Of a DNA stretch of 44,298 bases, positions 1 through 9,798 are shown in pieces; position 1 is the first letter of the stretch; each line of letters begins with the position of its first letter. The notes beneath the pieces are model-generated. The model made no database searches. It saw only the letters and a list, made by a program, of their open reading frames with translations, and was not told where the DNA came from. The stretch comes from Candidatus Collierbacteria bacterium GW2011_GWA2_42_17 (GTDB lineage Bacteria > Patescibacteriota > Microgenomatia > UBA1400 > MFAQ01). The stretch is taken from NCBI GenBank assembly GCA_000998275.1, contig LCDA01000005.1, positions 1 through 44,298 on the forward strand, written 5' to 3'. A program made the position numbers and the translations under genes.

Positions 1-243
1 GAGTTTGTCTTTGCCATGTCGGTTCGTCAGATAAAACTCTTAATTCAAGCCAAGTCCGGTCCATCGTTTATCAAACTGGCTCCCTACCCCACGAGATTGA
101 TTACCCAACAAGCGACCTATTTTACCCTTGATCATTTACTATCTTTGTATAAGATCCTCTCCGATATCGATATAAAAATAAAGACGGGAACCAGTAGCAA
201 CACTATTGATAATTTATTGGCAAATTTTTTCCAAAAAATCTAA
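1..243 (+). CDS. holA: C-terminal part of DNA polymerase III delta subunit-like protein (5' truncated by window edge)
   Basis: Open frame from base 1 to TAA at 243; C-terminal text '...LDHLLSLYKILSDIDIKIKTGTS..' resembles the HolA C-terminus. Confidence 0.6.
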   Translation, partial: EFVFAMSVRQIKLLIQAKSGPSFIKLAPYPTRLITQQATYFTLDHLLSLYKILSDIDIKIKTGTSSNTIDNLLANFFQKI

Positions 244-244
244 A

Positions 245-2104
245 ATGATATTACGAAATAATATTATGAGAAAACTATTAATTTCTTTGCTTGTTCTCTT
301 TGGCATCTTGCTTTTTCCAACACCTTCCTTTGCCAAAAGCTACACCATTGATGATGCCAATATTGATATCGTCATTAACAAAGACGGCTCGGCCAATATC
401 CAAGAAACCCGTACCTATACCTTCTCCGGTCACTTTGAAAATGGCTGGTGGTCTACCGGAACAAAAAAAGCTTGCACTGATACCAAATGCGATCGGTTGA
501 TAATAAATAACCTTCAAATTAAAGAAGGTAGTATTCCAATAAACTTCACCACCAAGACAGAAAACAATCAACAAATCGTCAGCTGGAAATATACTGCCGA
601 TGACGAAACCAAAGACTTTACCGTCTTCTATACCATTGAAAATGCCGTCAACAACTATCTTGACACTGCCGAGTTCTACTGGCAGATTATTCAAGAAGGT
701 TGGGGAGTACCAACTCAAAATCTAATCGCTACTATTCACCTTCCGTATCCATCCCCGAACGAATCACTAAAAGCCTGGGGGCACGGTCCTCTTACTGGCA
801 AAGTATCTATTCTCGACGCTCAAACTGTCATTTTTTCCGCCAAAAATATTCCCGCCGATACTTTTGTTGAAGGTCGTGTTCTCTTTCCCAAACTTCCCGG
901 AGTTAGTACTGAAAACGAAAATGCCCTCGGACGTATTGTGAACGAAGAAGCTAACTGGATAAACGAAACCATTAATACTACAAAAACCTCGGCAGAACCC
1001 ATCAACTATGCTTTTGTGTATATCGTCCTACTAATCACCGGCCTTTTATTTCTGGCTAGATTTATTTACTGGTTAATCAAATGGGGAAAGGTGGGTAAAG
1101 ATTTACCCTTACCGGTGATCAATCTCGCTGGTAGTCTTCACGAACCCCCAAGCAACACCGAACCCGCTATCGTTGAAGCCATTCTCAACCCATCTCATAC
1201 GCCTACCGCTAAATCCATCACGGCTACAATTCTGGAACTCTGTCGCAAAAAATTACTAAAAATATCTCAAGAATATCGCAGTCCGATTTTGGGAATCTTT
1301 CCTCAAGAACCGGAGATATGGTTTGAATTACAGAAAAACAAAGGGCAAAGTTTCACCAAAAATGAAGAGGACATCATCCACTTGCTTTACTTAGACGAAG
1401 AAACAAAAATTTCCAAGTCAAAAATGCTCAGTAAGCTAAAAACCAATACCAAAGCCAGATCACATTTTCAGTCATGGAAATCACAGTTCGAAGACATCTT
1501 GTTAAAAAATGACTTTCTCGACAAAAAAAGTCATACCGTACAAGGTACCTTGGCCACCGATATCGCCATTGGCATTGTCTTCGGAGCGGCACTTTTAATC
1601 ATCATGGAATCCATCTCCCAAACGGACACCGCCACACCCGTAATTATGACTGGATTACTCATCCAGTTTATTATCTTCGCCATTGGCATTGGCACCCTCA
1701 GCGGTTTTATGGATAGATTAACCCCCAAAGGAGCCCAAGAAAAAGCTTCCTGGATCGCCTTTAAAAAATATCTCAAAGACTACTCAGTTACCAAAAAATC
1801 TCCGCTTGAGTCTGTCATTATTTGGGAGAAATATCTTGTTTATGGCGCCGCCCTAGGTATATCACTAAAAGCTCTTTCGGAACTACCGCTTAAGTTTGGT
1901 GATGAAGCCAGATCATCTTTTGTCTATCTGGCTGCTATGAATACCTCGGGAAATAATCTTGATTTATCCTCAATCGGATCCGGTCTGGAATCCGTTAGTA
2001 CCTCATTTGCCAGTTTCGGTGCCTCCGGTACGGGAAGTAGCGGTGGTTTCTCTGGGGGCGGGGGTGGTGGAGGTGGCGGGGGTGGTGGAGGTGGCATGAG
2101 CTAA
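245..2104 (+). CDS. DUF2207-type predicted membrane protein with poly-Gly C-terminus
   Basis: Signal peptide-like N-terminus, internal TM helices, Gly-rich tail GGFSGGGGGG..; start chosen after the holA stop (266 is an alternative). Confidence 0.7.
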   Translation: MILRNNIMRKLLISLLVLFGILLFPTPSFAKSYTIDDANIDIVINKDGSANIQETRTYTFSGHFENGWWSTGTKKACTDTKCDRLIINNLQIKEGSIPINFTTKTENNQQIVSWKYTADDETKDFTVFYTIENAVNNYLDTAEFYWQIIQEGWGVPTQNLIATIHLPYPSPNESLKAWGHGPLTGKVSILDAQTVIFSAKNIPADTFVEGRVLFPKLPGVSTENENALGRIVNEEANWINETINTTKTSAEPINYAFVYIVLLITGLLFLARFIYWLIKWGKVGKDLPLPVINLAGSLHEPPSNTEPAIVEAILNPSHTPTAKSITATILELCRKKLLKISQEYRSPILGIFPQEPEIWFELQKNKGQSFTKNEEDIIHLLYLDEETKISKSKMLSKLKTNTKARSHFQSWKSQFEDILLKNDFLDKKSHTVQGTLATDIAIGIVFGAALLIIMESISQTDTATPVIMTGLLIQFIIFAIGIGTLSGFMDRLTPKGAQEKASWIAFKKYLKDYSVTKKSPLESVIIWEKYLVYGAALGISLKALSELPLKFGDEARSSFVYLAAMNTSGNNLDLSSIGSGLESVSTSFASFGASGTGSSGGFSGGGGGGGGGGGGGGMS

Positions 2105-2128
2105 ACGAAATCATGTAAGATTAATTAC

Positions 2129-4543
2129 ATGAAGTGGCAGGGATTATCCGATACGGAAATTCAGGACAAAAGAAAAATATACGGTAGCAATACTTTGCCG
2201 GAGAAAGAACCAACAACTTGGTTTTCTATCGCCATAAATCAGTTCAAAAGCCCGCTAATATATATTCTCTTTTTTGTTATCGCCGCTTCCATAATCTTCA
2301 AAGAAACCGGAGATGCCATCCTTGTTTCTGCCGTGGTTTTACTGAATGTATCCATGGGCTTCTTCCAAGAATATGGAGCCCAAAAAACTCTTAAAAGCCT
2401 CCACAAGATTGTTCAACAAGTAGTTCTGGTTATCAGGGGAGGCCAAAGACTCAGCGTTGACATTAAAGAGCTGGTACCGGGAGACGTCGTTTTACTTGGA
2501 TCGGGAGACAAAGTTCCGGCGGACTGTGTTGTCCTTGAAGGCTCAATCTTTGTCAGTGAGGCGATTCTCACCGGAGAAGAAGAACCTGTCGAAAAAAACA
2601 CGTATCCTAAAAACAATCGTCTCTTTATGGGAACTATCGTTCTCTCGGGCAGATGTACTGCCAAAGTCGAAAAAATAGGTATCACAACCGAGGTGGGCAA
2701 AATTGGTGTTAGTTTGACAGAAATTAAAGAAAGAAAAACTCCTCTTCAAATTAAGCTTGAATTGTTCTCTAAAAAACTCGCTCTCTTGGTTGCCGCCATT
2801 GGTATCCTCATATTTATCATCGGGGTTTTAAACAATCATGGCATTTTTGAAATGATACGTTTTTCCATCATCCTTTCAATTGCCGCCATACCCGAAGGAC
2901 TACCCATTGCCGTGACGGTAATTCTCTCTCTAGGAATGAATCGAGTCTTAAAACATAAAGGACTAGTCAAAAAACTTCTCTCCATTGAAACTCTTGGCTC
3001 GACATCCGTGATTTGTACCGATAAAACCGGCACCATTACCGAAGGTGTAATGAGAGTTGTCAGAACTGATACCAAAGATGAAGAAAAACTTCTAAATGGT
3101 CTTGCTGTCTTAAATACCAGAAGAACAAGTCTGGAAATAGCCACATGGGAGTACCTCAAAAAAAAGTTAAAAATTGACCCACAAATAGTAATTGATAAAT
3201 ATAAAATTCTTCACGAAGAAATTTTTGAAAGTGAAAAAAAATATGCTCTGACTATGGTTCAAAAAGGTAAAAGTAAAGAGACTTTTATTTTAGGAGCTCC
3301 TGAAATTATTCTCAAATTTTGTCGGGATGACCCAAGAACAAAAATAAAAATAAACAAACAATTCTTTCAGTGGACCAGTGAAGGTCATCGAGCTGTTGGT
3401 TTAATACACAAAAACAATATCTCAAAAACAAAAACGGATTTCAAATGGCTAGGATTAATCGGAGTTGAAGATCCCATTAGACCTGGGGTAAAAGAGGCCA
3501 TCAGGAAAGCCCTAAACGCCGGTATTGACGTTAAGATTGTTACCGGTGATTTTAGAAATACGGCCGAAAAAGTATCCGAAAATATTGGTCTCGTTATCAC
3601 CAAAGATAGTGTTATGGAAGGTGAAGATCTGGAAAAAATATCAACTAAAGATCTCGGTTCAAAAATTGACCGTATTAATTTATTTTGTCGCGTCTCTCCC
3701 CATCAGAAATTAAAAATCATTTCTGTCCTTCAAGAAAAAGGGGAGGTGGTTGCCATGACTGGAGATGGAGTCAATGACGCCCCGGCACTTAAAAAGGCTG
3801 ATATTGGAGTGGTGGTGGGTTCGGCTACCGATGTAGCTAAAGACTCAGGAGACCTAATTCTTCTGGATAATAACTTCAAAACTATTGTTTCCGCCTGTGA
3901 GGAAGGTCGCATAATTTATCAAAATATTATTAAGGTGGTAGGTTATGTCTTATCAAACTCTCTCGCCGAAATAGTACTTATCGTAGGCGCCATGATTCTC
4001 AATGTCCCGTTTCCCTTGACTATTGTGCAAATTCTTTGGCTTCATCTGATCTGCGACGGTCCACCGGACATTGCGCTCGGGTTTGAACCGGGAGACCCCA
4101 AGATCATGGAAGAAAAGCCAAATAATCATCAAAAAGAAAATATTCTCAGTCGCTCCATGCTTTTCCTCATTTTTGCCATAAGTCTCACGGCAGGGCTAAT
4201 CTCACTTGCAATATTCACTCAGCAACTAAAATTCGGAGACCTTGATTTAGCGCGCACTACCGTTTTTGGCATCATTGGCTCTATAGACCTTATCTATGTC
4301 TTCGCTTACAAAGACCTTCGTAAACCGGTACTCAGGCTTCAAAGGATACTCAACAATAAATTCCTACTACTGAGTATTCTTTATGGTTTTATCATTCTGC
4401 TTTTTGGCATCTATCACCCAACTGCTCAAAAATTATTACACACCGTTAGTCTACCTCCCTCCGCGTGGGTGTTAATCATTGGTGTGGCTTTGCTTACGAC
4501 GCTTTGGGTAGAAGTAGTTAAGAAGTTTAGAAAAATCTACTGA
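2129..4543 (+). CDS. P-type cation-transporting ATPase (P2/calcium type)
   Basis: DKTGT phosphorylation motif, TGEEEPVEK, MTGDGVNDAPALKKADIG. Confidence 0.93.
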   Translation: MKWQGLSDTEIQDKRKIYGSNTLPEKEPTTWFSIAINQFKSPLIYILFFVIAASIIFKETGDAILVSAVVLLNVSMGFFQEYGAQKTLKSLHKIVQQVVLVIRGGQRLSVDIKELVPGDVVLLGSGDKVPADCVVLEGSIFVSEAILTGEEEPVEKNTYPKNNRLFMGTIVLSGRCTAKVEKIGITTEVGKIGVSLTEIKERKTPLQIKLELFSKKLALLVAAIGILIFIIGVLNNHGIFEMIRFSIILSIAAIPEGLPIAVTVILSLGMNRVLKHKGLVKKLLSIETLGSTSVICTDKTGTITEGVMRVVRTDTKDEEKLLNGLAVLNTRRTSLEIATWEYLKKKLKIDPQIVIDKYKILHEEIFESEKKYALTMVQKGKSKETFILGAPEIILKFCRDDPRTKIKINKQFFQWTSEGHRAVGLIHKNNISKTKTDFKWLGLIGVEDPIRPGVKEAIRKALNAGIDVKIVTGDFRNTAEKVSENIGLVITKDSVMEGEDLEKISTKDLGSKIDRINLFCRVSPHQKLKIISVLQEKGEVVAMTGDGVNDAPALKKADIGVVVGSATDVAKDSGDLILLDNNFKTIVSACEEGRIIYQNIIKVVGYVLSNSLAEIVLIVGAMILNVPFPLTIVQILWLHLICDGPPDIALGFEPGDPKIMEEKPNNHQKENILSRSMLFLIFAISLTAGLISLAIFTQQLKFGDLDLARTTVFGIIGSIDLIYVFAYKDLRKPVLRLQRILNNKFLLLSILYGFIILLFGIYHPTAQKLLHTVSLPPSAWVLIIGVALLTTLWVEVVKKFRKIY

Positions 4544-4578
4544 ATCTATGCTACAATATCCCATATTGTTCTTACGGC

Positions 4579-4657
4579 CGAGCATTTAGCTCGTCTTGCT
4601 TGACGCTCTCACGATTGTCCAGCTAGTATTTTCCATAGGACAATCGGGGAAAACCCC
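4579..4657 (+). promoter_or_regulatory. Structured 5' leader of the DEAD-box helicase (three tandem hairpins)
   Basis: CGAGC-ATTTA-GCTCG (4579-4593); CGATTGTCC...GGACAATCG (4612-4620/4638-4646); GGGG-AAAA-CCCC (4646-4657); upstream -10-like TACAAT at 4552. Confidence 0.55.
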
Positions 4658-4665
4658 CATAAAAT

Positions 4666-5883
4666 ATGTTTAATCGACGCCCTTCTGGCGGACGTGGCTA
4701 TTCTAGCCATGGTTCAAATCGTGGTGCCAGCCACTCATTTAATAGAAATTCTTTTGGCAACAGGAGAGCTCGTTTCATGCCCAAAGCCCTAGATCCTCGT
4801 ATGTTTGTCCGCGCTGCTATGCCGGAAATTCAAGAGGAAGTAATTACTCAGCATACCTTTGAAGACTATGGTCTCTCGGAACAAATACTGCGTAATGTTA
4901 AAGCAAAAGGCTACGTTACTCCTACCCCTATCCAAGATCAAGCACTCGAAGCTGCTCTCTCTGGCAGAGATGTCTTAGGTTTAGCCGACACCGGTACCGG
5001 TAAAACTGCCGTATTTGCTTTGGCTGTCATTAAAAAAATTATTGAAAACCCCAACGACACCGCTTTAGTCGTTGCCCCAACCAGAGAGTTGGCTGTACAA
5101 ATTAGAGATGAAATTAGATCTCTTTCCGGTGGACTCCAGATATACGCCAGTCTCTTTATTGGAGGCTCGGATATTCGCCGTCAGCTGGATGAGCTCAGAC
5201 GCCGCCCCAACGTCTATATTGGTACCCCAGGACGTCTCAGAGACCTCTATAATCGCCGTGCCCTAAACTTAAACAACACTCGTACCGTCGTTCTTGATGA
5301 AGTCGATAGAATGCTTGACATGGGTTTCATTCACGAAATTACCGAACTACTCTCTTTCTTACCGGAAAATCATCAAACTCTGCTTTTCTCGGCCACAATT
5401 GACCAAAAAGTTGAAGGCATTGCCTTTCAGTTTATGAACAATCCTGAAAAGATCTCCGTCAAAACCAACGCCGGCTCGCTGAATGTTGATCAAAACATCA
5501 TTAGGGCTTCCGGAAAACAAGGTAAATATGCCGTTCTAAATGATTTACTCTCCAAAGAAACTTTTAGAAAAGTCCTTATTTTCGGACGTACTAAATATGG
5601 CGTCGAAGAAATTGCCATTACCTTACAAAAATCAGGTTTCAACGCCGACTCAATTCATGGTGACAAACGTCAAAACCAGCGTGAGACCGTTTTAAGAAAG
5701 TTCAAGGAAAATCAAATTCATATTTTGTGTGCTACCGATGTTGCTGCTCGTGGAATTGATGTCAAAGACATCACCCACGTCATCAACTTTGACCAACCCG
5801 CCACCTACGAAGACTACATTCATCGTATCGGTCGTACGGGTAGAGCTGGTAAATCGGGAACTGCACTTACCTTTGTTGACTAA
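4666..5883 (+). CDS. DEAD-box ATP-dependent RNA helicase
   Basis: ADTGTGKTAVF, PTRELAVQI, DEVDRMLDMGF, SATI, HRIGRTGRAGKSG; Arg/Gly/Ser-rich N-terminus. Confidence 0.93.
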   Translation: MFNRRPSGGRGYSSHGSNRGASHSFNRNSFGNRRARFMPKALDPRMFVRAAMPEIQEEVITQHTFEDYGLSEQILRNVKAKGYVTPTPIQDQALEAALSGRDVLGLADTGTGKTAVFALAVIKKIIENPNDTALVVAPTRELAVQIRDEIRSLSGGLQIYASLFIGGSDIRRQLDELRRRPNVYIGTPGRLRDLYNRRALNLNNTRTVVLDEVDRMLDMGFIHEITELLSFLPENHQTLLFSATIDQKVEGIAFQFMNNPEKISVKTNAGSLNVDQNIIRASGKQGKYAVLNDLLSKETFRKVLIFGRTKYGVEEIAITLQKSGFNADSIHGDKRQNQRETVLRKFKENQIHILCATDVAARGIDVKDITHVINFDQPATYEDYIHRIGRTGRAGKSGTALTFVD

Positions 5884-5938
5884 GTCGACAAAGAAAAAAC
5901 GCACGACTCAAAATAATCTGTATTGGTATACTTTATCT

Positions 5939-7345
5939 ATGCAGATAAACCCAAACATTTATCGTGGATATGATCTTCGTGGAGTATCCGGTGTCGACCT
6001 TTCACCGGAAGTCTACTATACCCTCGGACGCGGCTACGCCACCTTTTTAGCACAACGACGTATTACTCTTTGTCCCGTAGGCTGTGATAACAGACTCACC
6101 AGTGAAGAGTACAAAAACTCCTTTATCCAAGGACTTAACGATGGAGGAATTGACACCTTTGATTTAGGTCTTTCCATGAGTCAAGTAATCTATTTCAGTT
6201 CGTATGAATACTTAACCAAGGCTGGCGCCATGATCACTGCTTCTCACAACCCCAAAGATTACAACGGTCTCAAACTATCTGTAGGGTACTCCGATACTAT
6301 GGTTACGGAAGAAATCCAAGAGCTCAAAAAAATAGTCGACAAGGGCGTGTTCTCAAAAGGTCAGGGTAAAAATACCAAGAAAGATATTTTCCCGGTCTAT
6401 TTAGCAGAAATTACCAAATACTTTGATTTATCAAGGAAATGGAAAGTAGTCATTGATGGTTGTAACACCGGATCTGGGATATTTTACCCACAAATACTCA
6501 GACACGCCGGTTGTGAAGTTATTGAACAAAACTGTACTCCCGATGGCAACTATCCTCTTGGAAATCCCGACCCGACAGAGACAGAAGTGCTGGAAAGGTT
6601 AGCCAAAACGGTCACCGAAGAAAAAGCTGATATTGGTTTTGCTTATGATGCCGATGGAGACAGAGTAGCTGTTGTCGACAATACGGGGCAGGTTCTTTGG
6701 ATGGACACCATTGTTGCCTTATATGCTCAAGATGTTCTGGACTTTATTCCTGGAGCACCCATCGTTTACAACAATCTCTGTTCCAAAGTCGTCTCTGAAA
6801 CCATTGTCAATAGAGGTGGCCAACCAATCGTTTCCAGAACAGGCCACTCCTTTGTAAAAGCAAAAATCAAAGAGGTTCGTTCTCCCTTTGGAGGTGAACT
6901 TTCGGGACACATCTTTTTCATGGACAATTTCTATGGTCACGATGATGCCGCCTATGCATCGCTCCGTTTATTAAGTTACCTGGAAAGAACAGGACAAGAT
7001 CTTCATCAGGCAGTTGAAAAATTACCAAAATACTTTAGTAGCCCGGAAATTAAACTTGGTTTGGCTGACAACATAAAATTTCAATTAATTGCCGGACCAA
7101 TCAAAGAAGACTTAATCAAACTCCTTCCCTACGGAACAATCAACGAAATCGACGGTATTCGTATTGACACGAAAGAGTCCATGGTTGTTGTTCGAGCTTC
7201 GCAAAATGGACCATATCTTACTACCAAATTTGAAAGCAAAACCCTTGATGGTTACGATGAGCTAAAAAGTGGAATCGCTAAAATATTTAAAAAATATTCG
7301 GAGATAGACTGGTCCACTGGTTCAAACACTTCATCTCTGTCTTAA
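5939..7345 (+). CDS. Phosphomannomutase/phosphoglucomutase family
   Basis: YRGYDLRGV, TASHNPKDYNG, DADGDRVAVVD, GGELSGHIFF. Confidence 0.93.
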   Translation: MQINPNIYRGYDLRGVSGVDLSPEVYYTLGRGYATFLAQRRITLCPVGCDNRLTSEEYKNSFIQGLNDGGIDTFDLGLSMSQVIYFSSYEYLTKAGAMITASHNPKDYNGLKLSVGYSDTMVTEEIQELKKIVDKGVFSKGQGKNTKKDIFPVYLAEITKYFDLSRKWKVVIDGCNTGSGIFYPQILRHAGCEVIEQNCTPDGNYPLGNPDPTETEVLERLAKTVTEEKADIGFAYDADGDRVAVVDNTGQVLWMDTIVALYAQDVLDFIPGAPIVYNNLCSKVVSETIVNRGGQPIVSRTGHSFVKAKIKEVRSPFGGELSGHIFFMDNFYGHDDAAYASLRLLSYLERTGQDLHQAVEKLPKYFSSPEIKLGLADNIKFQLIAGPIKEDLIKLLPYGTINEIDGIRIDTKESMVVVRASQNGPYLTTKFESKTLDGYDELKSGIAKIFKKYSEIDWSTGSNTSSLS

Positions 7346-7385
7346 GACTATTGAGTTGACCGGGTAATTTGTATATAGTGACCTG

Positions 7386-8702
7386 ATGGGCAGAGAAATT
7401 GTCGTCGGTTTACATTTTTATCAACCTCCTAGAGAAGCAACACACCCAACACTTTCGACAATTTCCACCGATCCTCAAGATAAAAACTGGACTGCCATCA
7501 TCGAGAAACAATGTTATGAACCCTTGGCTCACGGAGGTATTCTTAATAAAGTTTCCTTTGACATCTACCAGTCGTTACTGCTCCAACTCGAAAAAATAAA
7601 CCCAGAAACCGCCGCCATCTACCAAAAAACCATGAAGGAGAATGGGATAGGGGAGGCCTTTATACACCCAATTCTTCCCGATCTCTCTTTATCCGATAAA
7701 TCCATCGTTATCTCGGCTGGGGTTGGTAGATTCAAAGATATAACTGGGGTAAACCCCAAAATATTCTGGCCGCCGGAAACCGCCATCGACACCGAAACTC
7801 TCAATGTCCTAATCGACAATGGTTACGAAGGATTTGTTTGTGCTCCGGAACAAATTATTCAAGCAAATGGTTCCGCCTCAGATAACCAACCGACGATTAT
7901 CAACCTTGAGCAGGGAAGGCAAATCATTGCCTATCCCTTTGACCGTACAATTAGTAGAAAACTTGCCTTTGATGAAAAACAAAATGCCGATTTTTTTGCT
8001 CATTCATTCGTCAAACCCAGAAATGAAAATACTCCCCAAAATCAAGTAATTATTGCTTGGACGGATGCCGAAACTTTTGGTCATCATTTTCAAAATGGAG
8101 ACAAGTTTCTGCACTATCTTCTCGACTCATCCTTACCCAGTATCGGGCTTTACCCGGTTTCCATCAATAATTTACAGCTCGACATATCCAAACTTCCAAA
8201 AGGAATGATCAGAGAAAGATCCGCTTGGAGTTGTCCCCATGGAAATCTGATTCGCTGGAATGGATCCTGCGACTGCGGTTGGGGTCAGGACACTTCCTGG
8301 AAAGAGCCTTTTATCTCTGCCATGAACTATCTCAACAATGAAGTCTCCAGCGTTCTTCAAGCTGAAATTGGCCGGGGATATGAGTCAATAGTGTCCGCTA
8401 ATTTTTATGAACTCTATGCTCACCCCGAAAAGGTTAATACTCCGGAAAAAGCTCTTATTGCCGCCAAGATATCTTCTCTTATAGCCAAAACTAGCTGTGC
8501 CACTTTCTTTTCCAGTCCGGAAGTTTCCGGAAAAATCAATCTTCTTTACGCCTATCAATCTCTCCTCTATCTGAAAGATGCTGGTCTGATCGCTACCTCC
8601 TCAAACACTGAAAAAATTCTTTTTGAAAAACTTGCTGCAATTCAGTATCCAAATGGAGAAAAAACTGCTCTGACGACTCTGAAAAAAATGCTGGCTCGGT
8701 AG
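7386..8702 (+). CDS. Glycoside hydrolase family 57-like protein
   Basis: VVGLHFYQPP near N-terminus, WPPETAID, AWTDAETFGHHF. Confidence 0.75.
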   Translation: MGREIVVGLHFYQPPREATHPTLSTISTDPQDKNWTAIIEKQCYEPLAHGGILNKVSFDIYQSLLLQLEKINPETAAIYQKTMKENGIGEAFIHPILPDLSLSDKSIVISAGVGRFKDITGVNPKIFWPPETAIDTETLNVLIDNGYEGFVCAPEQIIQANGSASDNQPTIINLEQGRQIIAYPFDRTISRKLAFDEKQNADFFAHSFVKPRNENTPQNQVIIAWTDAETFGHHFQNGDKFLHYLLDSSLPSIGLYPVSINNLQLDISKLPKGMIRERSAWSCPHGNLIRWNGSCDCGWGQDTSWKEPFISAMNYLNNEVSSVLQAEIGRGYESIVSANFYELYAHPEKVNTPEKALIAAKISSLIAKTSCATFFSSPEVSGKINLLYAYQSLLYLKDAGLIATSSNTEKILFEKLAAIQYPNGEKTALTTLKKMLAR

Positions 8703-8727
8703 GATATTGGTATACTTAATTTACGCA

Positions 8728-9798
8728 ATGAAAACTTTTCTTGATGATTCCAAGACATATGGTCAATATGACACCCTTGATGTCTATGCTTCTATTGTCT
8801 CAACTGGCCAACAATTTGAATCCGCCTGGCACGACTCACAGTTTGTAAATTTAAACTTTGAACCGGAAAGTATCAAAAACATCGTCTTTGCGGGTATGGG
8901 AGGATCAAATCTTCCGGCCCACATTGTCCTTTCACTTTCTCCTTTGTTGTTAAAAATTCCTTTTGAAATCATCTCCAACTACCGACTTCCCCAGTACACC
9001 GCCAAAAATACTCTCGTCGTTCTGGCAAGTTACTCAGGAAACACCGAAGAAATTCTGTCCTGCGCTCAAGATGCTTCCAAACGACAATGCAAAACCATCG
9101 TCATCACCGCCGGTGGAAAATTAAGAGACCTGGCTTTGTCTGAACACTGGCCCTTAATACTGCTCGACGAAAAATTAAATCGTTCACATGTGCCACGCTA
9201 CGGTATTGGTCTGATGCTCGGAGCCGTTATGGGGCTAACGATTCGTCTCAACCAAGAAACATTTCGTTTTGTCGATCCGAAAGAAATAGTTCGAACCATT
9301 GAAAGAACTCTCGATTTGTTTAAAATTGATCGACCGACAAACGATAATCCAGCAAAAGAATTTGCCCTAAAAAACAAGGGTATGTCTCTTATGGTGCTTT
9401 CCGCGAATCACTTGTCGGGAGTAGGGAAGGTCTCAACTAATTTTTTTAACGAAACCTCAAAAACATTTTCTGCTTATTTCCAGTTACCCGATCTCAACCA
9501 TCACTTTTTAGAAGGATTAGCCTTTCCACTGTCTTTAAAAGACCATGCTCGATTTATTCTTCTAAACTCCTCCCTCTACCCGGAAATAATTCAAAAAAGA
9601 TTTCAAATCACCAAAGACGTTCTCATCAAACAAAATTATCAGCTCACCGTAATCAAACCGGAATCGACCGATATCACCGCTCAAGTATTTGAGTCGCTGG
9701 TCTTTTTGATGATGATTAGCTATTATTTAAGTATAGTCAACAAGCAAGACCCCGGAACTAATCCTTGGGTAGACTTCTTTAAAAAACAACTAACCTAA
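8728..9798 (+). CDS. SIS-domain bifunctional phosphoglucose/phosphomannose isomerase
   Basis: AGMGGSNLPAHI, ASYSGNTEEIL. Confidence 0.85.
   Translation: MKTFLDDSKTYGQYDTLDVYASIVSTGQQFESAWHDSQFVNLNFEPESIKNIVFAGMGGSNLPAHIVLSLSPLLLKIPFEIISNYRLPQYTAKNTLVVLASYSGNTEEILSCAQDASKRQCKTIVITAGGKLRDLALSEHWPLILLDEKLNRSHVPRYGIGLMLGAVMGLTIRLNQETFRFVDPKEIVRTIERTLDLFKIDRPTNDNPAKEFALKNKGMSLMVLSANHLSGVGKVSTNFFNETSKTFSAYFQLPDLNHHFLEGLAFPLSLKDHARFILLNSSLYPEIIQKRFQITKDVLIKQNYQLTVIKPESTDITAQVFESLVFLMMISYYLSIVNKQDPGTNPWVDFFKKQLT

Noticed and set aside
278-718. Antisense ORF (146 aa) and many similar minus-strand or alternate-frame ORFs inside core genes
   Set aside because: They lie entirely within well-supported coding sequences and show no recognisable motifs; treated as shadow ORFs.
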